A DNA stretch of 64,000 nucleotides, from contig KN834814.1 of the NCBI GenBank assembly GCA_000827265.1, positions 1-64,000 of the forward strand, read 5' to 3'. This document shows positions 56,021-64,000 of this stretch, in pieces. Each line of letters begins with the position of its first letter. Position 1 is the first letter of the stretch. The position numbers were made by a program, and so were the translations under genes. The stretch is from Collybiopsis luxurians FD-317 M1 (taxonomy: Eukaryota; Basidiomycota; Agaricomycetes; Agaricales; Omphalotaceae). The notes below the pieces were generated by a model. That model saw only the letters and a program-made list of their open reading frames with translations. It was not told the DNA's origin and did no database searches.

Positions 56021-59000
56021 TTACAAGCCCCACTCTGCCCCAGAAATAAAAACCACTTGTCGCAAAGTCGGACATTGCCTAATCCACATCCTCACATGTC
56101 TTTTCTCACTTTCAGAAAGTATCATCGTAGGGGTTTCGGGAACTGGTGTGCGCGGTGTCGGCGGCTCACTGCTCCCATTCAAACTGCTGTTATTGTGATT
56201 CCAGTCCACACCTCGCAGAGAACTGGAGACTGAAAGGCCAGATGTGGTGGTCATCAGAGAAATTCTGTGATCTTGAGATTTGGCTTGCGCGGACTGAGAA
56301 TAACGAGGCGTAGATGGGGTGGAAGGCATCCTGGGAGTGGTCGGAGTAAGGGGTATTGCAGATGGGGTGGGTATGGTGGGCACCGCAGTAGCCGGAGGTG
56401 AATCATCGTCGAACTCGTCGCGGACGATGGGTGCACGGGGAGTCATATGCGGTATAGATACAGATAGCATAGGAGACTTTTCAACATGTCCCCGGTGAAT
56501 GTTAACGCTGGGGAGCGGCGGAACTGGTTCAGTATCCGCCTTCCTCCCTTTCTTTTTAAGACTTGGAAGACGGCTCAACAGAGTCTTGGGCTTGGCTGCC
56601 GGCGACGTAGGGGATGATTCGGAAGTTCCATTGGACGGCGTCAAAGACAAAGGTACGGCCACTGAAACGGCTTCCGCTGTAGGTTTGGAGCTCCCAGTCG
56701 GCTTGCGAACAGTCGATTCCGAAGGAACTAAGGAAGGAGGCTCAGGAAACATTGTCAATGAAACGATAGAAGGACCAGAAGCCAGGGAGTTCTGACTACT
56801 ATCTGCGTAGCTTGATCTTGACTTGCGAGGGCTGGCCCCCACCTCGGATTCGCCACTGTTCTCGTACGTATCCGCAGGAGACAGTAATGCATCCCCTTCG
56901 TCAGACGGAGCTGGAGCATTGTCTTCCATTTGACCGTTCACCTGAACGGCGGGAAGAGGAACAGATAATCGGATAGGGGATTTATGTGGTTTCTGAAGAG
57001 AAACGTCAATATGTCACACCTGAAGAATCGCAGAAACTCTTACAACATCAGATGACTCCCTCTGCTCTGCTAACCGCATTACAAGACTGCACAGAGCACG
57101 ATATCGGGGGAGGACAGAATGGATAGTTTTATACAAGACCTAAGGATTCGTAGACAGTGAGTAAAGATAAAGATCGAAAGGATAAAACCCACCTCATCTG
57201 TTCTTGGTCCATTCCAAGGTACTGATATTTCGAGATTCTGCAATCCCGGAGGATGTTCCTCTTCTTCACTTCTACGTCTTTCGATGGCACCCACATCCTT
57301 CTCCTCACGACCCCTCCCTCTTCCAGAATCAGACTCAGTAACGGACGGAAAACCGCCTAGAACCGCCCCAGCGGCTCCGAGAACTTTTTCTACGGTCCTT
57401 CGATCAACACCATTCCCAAAGTGGAGTTGAAGCGTCTTGATCCCAGCAGGATTCTCCCTTTCCTGTTCGGAGGGGGCAGATAGAAGAGATATCGACTCCT
57501 CCGACGGCTTTAGGAACCCGACAAGCTCCGCCGGGCGCAGGCCTTCAATAAGTGTATCGTTGATATTCAAACCGACTTGTTTGAGTGTACTCACGCGAGA
57601 TGGAGCGAGCAGTCGCAGAAGGGATGGAGGAGCACAGACACTTTCGAGGTTGGGTAGGAGGGTTGATGAAGCGCCAAGGACTGTTAATTCGGGAGGAAAG
57701 TTTGTAGCGGTAGGTGATAATGGATTCGGAGAGGGTGGAAGAGGCACAGGGAAGGGTGACGAGGGTGGTTCGACGGATAACTGGGGATTATTTAAGACGA
57801 ATGAATTAGGTGAAGGGGGAAGAGGAAAATGAGTAGATATATAAGTGGGCGATGGACTTGCCAATAATCCCGTTTGCGGTTCAGTCTCTGCGCCATCTTC
57901 CAGCTGAAACTCGGCCCGAAGGGGGTCAAACAGCCTAGGAAGGCTTAGCGTTGTGATGTTAATCTGGCCATCAAGCCAGTTGAAAAGTGCAAATTTTTCC
58001 GATGGAGCCAGGGAAGCGTTAAGAAACGTAACGTGACGAAGACCAAATGCAGTATGATGCTGCAGGAGGTCAATGGAAAAACTCGAGAGGGTAAGGGAGG
58101 TAAGGTGGTTCATGTGAGCCAGAACGAGAGGCGAAGGGAAAATGGGGATCTCCGATGAGCTATCATCACCCACCAACACCCTTGTCAACTCTGTTAGATC
58201 CACCCTTGCGGCCAACAAGCCGTTAAGATCATCCTGCCGTTCACTGGAGATATTTCTCATATCCAACGTTCCGTAGATTACGATATGTGAAGCCTGGCAG
58301 AAAGATTTCGATAATGGAGCGAGGCCAAGAACCAATCTTCGCGGTAAAAACTCGAAAACACGAGCGAGAACTTGAAGAGGAAGCTCCCTTAATCCTAGAC
58401 GCGGAGGAGGTTTTCTGCGGACGCTGAGGGTGAATGGGGGAGGTGTGACAGGGATATGAAAAGCAAGATTTGGCGCAGAAGTGGTGCGTGTGGGACCTGC
58501 CCAGACGGCCGACACTTTGGTAGCCTTGGTAGCAGTGAATACCGGATCCTCATTGAGTTCGGCTTCTTCTTCTAGCAAAGATTGCGAGATAGAACGTTGT
58601 GAATAGGTCCGTGAATGGAGAGACAAGTCCTTTGAATCAAAGGAAGAGGTAATGGACACGGAACGACGCCTAGACGCCTTGGATAAAGAATTGTCGGAGG
58701 CCGGAGTGGAAAGAAAAGACTGCACGGACTGAATGGAGAAGCGCCGACGTCTTTTCTGTTCTTCAGTAATTGGTTTCTTTGGCGTTGAAAGAAGCGGGTT
58801 ATCTTTTTCTTCGGGTAGAGATGAATATATGGACGGAGCAGGCGGACCTAGATCATTAGGTTGGCGAATTTCTTCCAAATCCTCTGTGTCCGACTCTGAC
58901 GAACTCCGGTAACTGCGAACAGAGGTTCTCCAGTTGTTGTCCTGCTTCCGACCTTTTCTACCTGAAGAAGGGGCACTATAACCAATTCCTGTACTTTGCA

Positions 59001-59217
59001 ATGAACCGTTCTGCATCGGCCTCTTTTTCGGAGTGAACATGGTGGAAACACGTTTAATGATGGAACCAGAGTAAGAGTCAGCCGGTCGGTGAAGGTAGAT
59101 GCTGCTGCTGTTATTGGCAGCGTAACTGGAGTCCAAGCCATGACCGTTAATGGAGGTGCTAGGATGTCCGTGACCGGAGGAAGTAGAGGTTGTTGTCCGT
59201 TTGGTGAGGAAAGCCAT
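56021..59217 (-). CDS. F-box protein of 1030 residues, three exons
   Basis: Exon 1 59217-57193, intron 57140-57192 (53 nt), exon 2 57139-57044, intron 56993-57043 (51 nt), exon 3 56992-56021; the frame is open throughout and gives 1030 residues. A long serine-rich, basic N-terminal region precedes an F-box at about residues 276-316 (LRELPLQVLARVFEFLPRRL). A leucine-rich region with SLTLSSFSIDLL, TTLSLPRLF and LKQVGLNIND follows, interrupted by proline/serine loops. Exon 3 encodes a disordered S/P/T-rich part and ends with SEKRHVRMWIRQCPTLRQVV and EWGL. F-box proteins join a substrate to the SCF ubiquitin ligase through Skp1; the substrate here cannot be guessed. The start is the first ATG of the frame (MAFLTKRTT). 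Apparently intact; next gene upstream is HAP5 on the same strand. Confidence 0.85.
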
Positions 59218-59590
59218 TATGGCTTTAGGATCAATACTTGGTCCGCAATCAGTGTACTTTTTTTACTTTTTGACTGTTGGTGGACGTACAGTTAAAAGAA
59301 AGTTGTCCAGCTCGCTGGAGAAAGAAATTTCAAACAGTGAACGGAAGTTGAGAGGTAAAACACGATGGCCGGGATCTCTTTTTTACGCGAGTGCCATCGT
59401 GTGAACAGCGCAGAGTAGCTTCTGCCTAGCACTAGATACGACCGAATACGACAAAACATAGATAAAATCAAGTACAAGTTGGGTACAGGGGTATAGGTAC
59501 AGATTATTACGAAAACGGTGTCGACGAATCCGGCGTCGATGAATGGGCATTGGAATTCAGGAGAGAATCCAGCTGTAAGATTTGGCTTAT

Positions 59591-60385
59591 TCAATTGGCG
59601 GTGATAAACGCTAACAACACTCGCCTGCTCAACAATCTCCGACTTGCCAACAACCGACGTTTCCGAGTCGCGATACGACTGACAGCACGGTCATTTAGAC
59701 GAACATACAGGAAAAAGGTACGGCGTACCTGTACATCTTGGGTATTATTAGACGTTCCGGCGCCTGCGTCTATGCCAGTCGCAGCGGGACCACTTGGTCC
59801 AGTATTCTTCCTGCTCGTTCCAGCGCCCACCGAGACATTCCCTGCCCTCTGTAAATCCCGTGGCACGATGTCAATGAGAAAATCAAACTGATCAGATTTG
59901 CTCAATGCTGCAGCGATATCTGACCGCGACAATGTACGTCGTTTATTTGAATCGGCAATTATGAATGCGCGGGCCGTTATTTCCTCGATAAATACTAGAA
60001 AAAAATTGAGGTGATATGCGTAAAGCAGACTGATATGACCGCCTACTTTCGCAAGCCTTGCAGAACAAAATGGGAGCTATGAAAGGGTTTGCTCAACATA
60101 GTTGGGGTAAAGTTGAGACACGACGCGCACCGTCAGCAGCGATCATCTAAGCTACTGGTCAGTAGAGCGAGATGTGGGGATAAAAATGAGGGAACAGAGG
60201 ACCTTGACATCGGGATCACTTTTCATAACCTTCTTTATACGAGCGAGAGGTAATATTGGATGTCTGTAATCTGAGCTCTCCTGCTCAGCAGCATCTATCT
60301 GACGCTGCCAAAAAACAGGTAGAAATTCGTTCAGATGTTCACCAGCCCTTACAAAGGGCTGCTGTTGCGAGGAGGTTGGTGCCAT
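59591..60385 (-). CDS. HAP5: CCAAT-binding factor subunit NF-YC/HAP5
   Basis: Histone-fold subunit of the NF-Y/HAP complex that binds CCAAT boxes in promoters. Exon 1 60385-60203 ([10 protein letters not shown]... [37 protein letters not shown]); intron 60147-60202; a 16-nt exon 60131-60146 (MIAAD plus one base); intron 60077-60130; exon 3 60076-60047 ([10 protein letters not shown]); intron 59995-60046; exon 4 from 59994 ([48 protein letters not shown]). The histone fold is complete when all four exons are joined. The 3' end is unsure: a GTACGC donor lies at 59728, or the frame reads on to the stop at 59591. It lies head-to-head with the RRM gene. Confidence 0.9.
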
Positions 60386-60472
60386 GTTCCTAAGCGCCCA
60401 GACAGGCGCCCACAATCATGGTCCGGATTTGGTCACTCGTGACTGCTCGCTCTCTCAACCTCGACCACAACC
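60386..60472. promoter_or_regulatory. Shared 87-bp divergent promoter region
   Basis: Only 87 bp separate the start codons of HAP5 (minus) and the Hrp1-like gene (plus). The right half is pyrimidine-rich (CTCGCTCTCTCAACCTCGACC-like). Both genes must share control elements or have them inside the partner. Confidence 0.6.
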
Positions 60473-62781
60473 ATGTCCAAAGCCGCTGCTACCCTGGACT
60501 CTGACATTTACGGCGGTAAGTATGCCTGAGCGACTCGCATTTGTCTTGCTCAACATTTTAATAGACATCTATGGCGATGAAGACAACGACTTTGGTTTTG
60601 TTGAACCTGTAATAGAAGAAGAAACCGCGACTTCTATTACCAAAACCGAAGAAACTTCACCGCAACCAGCTCAGAACTCCCCAACCCCAACTTCCTCTTC
60701 CAAGGCAGACCTTCCTTCATCATTACCCGCAAAGCCTGGTCCAAGCTCTGCTCAGTCCTCCTCATCTTCGCTCTCCTATTCCGCCCAAATTGCTCAACAA
60801 TTTTCAACGTACCAGCAAACACCAAGTCAAGAACGTCAACAGCGCCAGCCTGGCTCTTCTGCCCCTCCTAAAACATCCCCAATAGCCACTATCGACTCTT
60901 CAACTGGGGACTCGGATACCGTGTTTGGGAAAAAGCCTTCCGAAATGCATGATGCAGGCAAGTCTCCTTTCCGCTTTCCAACTTTTCTTAAGCTAATACG
61001 CACGTTAATTTTTTCTTGCCAGGGTGAGTCTTATTTAAACGTGTCGTCCTTCCGACCTTGCGGTCACCTCGTCTTAAAAGCTCTCTGGCACGCGAAAGTG
61101 CTGCAAGTTTACCTGCTGTTACTTTATGAACCATTCTGATTGACGACGATGAAAAGCTGTTACTTTCCTCGTTAAAGATCCACTATATATTGGTATCATG
61201 ATTACTACTCCCTTTTTACGTCCATCTTTTGCTATTTGCTTTTCTCATTCCGCGTACTAATTCGGATATCATTATGTTCCTGCCTCTTTTCCTCGGCACT
61301 CGACTTGATACTCCACTCTCACTCTGCTCTACGACTACGATTTCTTGACCCTACTTCTCCAATATCTGGTTCACCTCGCTAGCAAACTCTTTATCGGCGG
61401 TCTCAATTGGGAAACAACAGATGGTATATTGTTCTTGACACATCATCTACCTTACCTATGGCTAATCATCATTGTTTTCGTCCTCCCTTTTCCCTCGAGC
61501 AGAAGGTTTAAGGAATTATTTTTCACAATTTGGCAAGGTAGCGCAACACTCCACTCCCTTTACTTGAGCGCGCGCGCCCGTCTCTAGATTGAATAGCTCA
61601 CTCTTTTTTCAAGGTTGATGCCTGTACCATTATGCGAGATCCTTCAGGAACTTCACGAGGGTTTGCGTTCTTGACATTTGAGGACCCAAACGCAGTAGTT
61701 GCTGTCACCGCTCGAGAGCATGTTCTCGACGGAAAGGCCGTACGTACAGTCTTTCTCACTGTCCTAGCAGCCCACTGAGCATGACATTCAGATTGACCCT
61801 AAGCGTGCGATTCCTCGAGAAGAGCATCTTCGCAACACCCGGTATTTTGTCGGTGGTCTCGCCCCTTCAACGACATCAGAGTCTATGAAAGAGTTCTTTG
61901 CAGCCTACGGCAAAGTGGTTGATGCCACCGTCATGGTAGATCGAGAATCTGGTCGTTCAAAAGGGTTTGGATTTGTGACTTTTGAAGATGCGAATAACGC
62001 CGACCAATTGGTCGGAAAGAACATTGTCCTCGACGATAAACAAGTATGTGCGGCGTCTCCTCTCACATGACCGTTCCGAACTTGATTTCCCGCCCAGATT
62101 GAAGTCAAAATGGCCCAACCTCGAAGTCAGCGCGACCAAAACAGAACCGGCGCAGGCACCAACGGCACGACTGGCAATGCCGCCGCCAGCAACCGGGGAG
62201 ATACTTTTGAAAACCGACTTGCGCAGACCAACGTCCCCTTTGTGAATCAGCAGCAGAATCCAATATCGAACATGATGTTACAACGGTCGATGGGTCAGAT
62301 GCCCATGATGAACAATGGAATGCCCATGATGAATATGAACCCAATGGCGATGATGGGGATGAATATGAATATGCAAAACTTCAACCCTATGGCGAACATG
62401 ATGGGTGGTGGGGCAATAGGCGCCGGGATAGGTGGGGGTGGAGGTGGGATGGCTGGAATGAGCCCGATGAATATGAACATGATGGGCGGTAGTGGAATGG
62501 CAGGGATGGGAGGGATGAACATGAATGCAATGAACAACATGGGCAACGCCGGCGCTATGCGGTTAGGCATGGGACCTATGGGAAACATGGGTGGGATGAA
62601 TTCCGCAATGATGGGCGCAGGCTCAGGAATGGGCGGCGTAGGTGGAATGATGCAGATGCGACAAGGTCAAGGTATGGGTGGGATGGTGACACCGTTCGGA
62701 AGATTAGCAGCAAATGCGGGTCCTGGGCCAATGCGGATGAACAGTCGGGGTCAGCATAGTTTTCATCCTTACGCTCGCTAG
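60473..62781 (+). CDS. HRP1: Hrp1-like RNA-binding protein, two RRMs
   Basis: Exons: 60473-60515, 60565-60957, 61023 (one base), 61383-61423, 61503-61537, 61614-61739, 61792-62043, 62098-62781; total 1575 nt, 524 residues plus stop. The N-terminus is acidic then Q/S/P-rich. RRM1 begins at about residue 145 (KLFIGGLNW; RNP1 SRGFAFLTF); RRM2 follows DPKRAIPREEH with YFVGGLAP and RNP1 SKGFGFVTF. The C-terminus is rich in M, G and N (about 220 residues) and ends HPYAR. This order matches yeast Hrp1/Nab4, a cleavage-factor and mRNA-export protein in nucleus and cytoplasm; the family also includes Musashi/DAZAP1 types. The junction between exon 2 and RRM1 keeps the frame only with an extra G (see findings). 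Confidence 0.85.
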
Positions 62782-62926
62782 TACACTTTCGTTGTATTTT
62801 TTACTATCATTATGCTCATGCACACGCATTAATTGTCAGACACTGTTTCATCCTCGCATTTTTGGACAGATAAAGCTCATTATCACCTATACAATACTTT
62901 GTACACTCTACAAGTTAAGCACATTT
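62782..62926. other. Convergent intergenic region
   Basis: 145 bp between the stops of the Hrp1-like gene and ADE6; holds both 3' ends. No other feature. Confidence 0.6.
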
Positions 62927-64000
62927 TCAATGATCATTGCACCACGATCTAGCGCTCTGGAACAATTTAAACCAAGGACCCATACCATTCCACTGCTCCT
63001 TCAGCGACTTTGGATACCAACTATTGCTCTCGAGCGTTACTACACGTTCAGGGTGGGGCATGAGTGCAAGCACACGCCCATCGGGAGTTTGAACGCCTGT
63101 TATCCCAGCTGGACTGCCATTTGGATTCAACGGATACAGTTCCGTTGGCTTTCCATGAGAATCAACATATCGAACGCCAACAAGATCTTGAGCCAAGAAA
63201 GATTCCTGATGTTGGGCATCCGCAAACGATACTCTGCCCTCTCCATGTGCGACAGCAACAGGAAGCTTGGAGCCAAGCATCTCACGAAGGAAGACAGAAT
63301 GCCTAATAGGCTCTGAATCAACAACTTCTACCGTACACACCCGACCTTCGAACCTTTCGCTCCGATTCGGTTTGAAGTCTGGCCAATTCTGGGCACCGGG
63401 AATGATTTCCCGAAGATGGCTGAGGAATTGACACCCATTGCACACAGCAAGTGTAAAAGTATCGAGCCGGTTAAAGAAATCAACAAACTCCTTCCGAGCT
63501 CGTTCATTGAGGAGAACAGAATGTGCCCACCCTTTACCGGCACCTAGTACGTCTCCGTAAGAAAACCCACCGCAGGCCGCTACTCCTCTGAAGCCAGACA
63601 GACTAACCTGACCCGAGAGGATGTCCGTCATATGTACGTCGATAGCATCGAACCCTGTTGCTGTGAACGCCCATGCCATCTCGACCATTCCATTGACTCC
63701 TTGCTCACGAAGAATCGCAACCTTGGGCCTGCTGCTCGTAGAATTCAACTGGGGTGATGGAGTAAAGGTCAAATCGTAAAAGAGACCTCTATGAGACTCG
63801 TCTACAACAAGATCAAATTCTTCCTTTGCGGCGACAGGATTGTCACGAAGCTCTTGCATCTTGAAAGAAGTCTCGGCCCATTTTTGTTGTAATTCTGCTC
63901 GAGTACTGGAGAAGATGTATTCAGAATTGTGGAGGATTTTGAATGTTTGGTCATTGGATGACTCGCTAACTCGGCCTATAGAGTGAATGCAAGTCGAAGG
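62927..64000 (-). CDS. ADE6: FGAM synthase (FGAR amidotransferase), C-terminal part
   Basis: Phosphoribosylformylglycinamidine synthase catalyses the fourth step of purine synthesis: FGAR, glutamine and ATP give FGAM. The window holds the last 357 codons or so, open from the right edge (frame includes CIHSIGRVSES near 63965) to the stop at 62927. The glutamine amidotransferase domain is complete: PKVAILREQGVNGMVEMAWA, CGGFSYGDVLGAGKGW, the nucleophile cysteine in LAVCNGCQFL, and the MPHPERV block with the catalytic His and Glu near 63055. It ends GPWFKLFQSARSWCNDH. No intron in this part. Full-length fungal proteins have about 1350 residues, so the ATP-binding part lies outside the window. 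Confidence 0.95.
   Translation of the reverse strand, partial: PSTCIHSIGRVSESSNDQTFKILHNSEYIFSSTRAELQQKWAETSFKMQELRDNPVAAKEEFDLVVDESHRGLFYDLTFTPSPQLNSTSSRPKVAILREQGVNGMVEMAWAFTATGFDAIDVHMTDILSGQVSLSGFRGVAACGGFSYGDVLGAGKGWAHSVLLNERARKEFVDFFNRLDTFTLAVCNGCQFLSHLREIIPGAQNWPDFKPNRSERFEGRVCTVEVVDSEPIRHSVFLREMLGSKLPVAVAHGEGRVSFADAQHQESFLAQDLVGVRYVDSHGKPTELYPLNPNGSPAGITGVQTPDGRVLALMPHPERVVTLESNSWYPKSLKEQWNGMGPWFKLFQSARSWCNDH

Noticed and set aside
57437..57832. 131-codon plus-strand ORF, glycine/arginine-rich
   Set aside because: Shadow of proline/serine-rich coding sequence of the F-box gene.
59550..59891. 113-codon plus-strand ORF
   Set aside because: Antisense to the last HAP5 exon; the minus strand has the conserved histone fold.
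62295..62588. 97-codon minus-strand ORF rich in P, I, F and M
   Set aside because: Antisense shadow of the M/G/N-rich tail of the Hrp1-like protein.

Overview
This window comes from a filamentous basidiomycete, most probably an Agaricomycete. The host genes on the right have many 49-79 nt GT-AG introns, and the left 55.7 kb holds transposon families typical of that class: a KDZ transposase with its cysteine-cluster domain, Ty1/copia elements, a pogo-type DDE transposase, a Helitron helicase relic and MITEs.

Layout. 1-21.1 kb is an old, very AT-rich transposon graveyard. It holds nine copies or pieces of one Copia LTR family (about 350 bp LTR), decayed pol and gag fragments, a pogo-type transposase relic (15.7-17.5 kb) split by a 215-bp MITE, a second larger element with the same ends (19.9-20.9 kb), and long stretches with no gene. 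21178-38316 is one 17.1-kb KDZ transposon. It is bounded by inverted repeats of about 117 bp and a 7-bp target duplication with one mismatch, and GGCAGCTGCC repeats lie inside both ends. It carries a decayed three-exon-or-more KDZ transposase and three accessory genes on the minus strand, and on the plus strand an SPT5-like KOW protein gene and a large acidic-protein gene. Several genes have TGA stops where arginine or tryptophan is expected. A 14-bp dyad repeat lies upstream of three of the minus-strand genes. 38.6-39.4 kb is a Helitron helicase relic. 40972-55698 is a nest of elements: a short gag-only retroelement on the minus strand (E5) contains a complete Copia (E2), whose 5' LTR contains another Copia (E3), while the LTR of E5 also contains a 4-kb hAT-like element. 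Each of the four insertions has a target duplication.

56-64 kb is ordinary gene-dense host DNA: a large F-box protein, HAP5 (the NF-YC subunit of the CCAAT-binding complex), a two-RRM Hrp1-like RNA-binding protein divergent from HAP5 with only 87 bp between starts, and the C-terminal part of ADE6 (FGAM synthase), which runs off the right edge.

The strongest unusual points are the intact boundaries and gene content of the KDZ element, the GGTC-N6-GACC dyads, the half-tRNA-Met primer sites of the Copia families, the four-layer nest, and very small exons in HAP5 (16 nt) and the Hrp1-like gene (apparently 1 nt). All calls come from reading the sequence; no database search was run.
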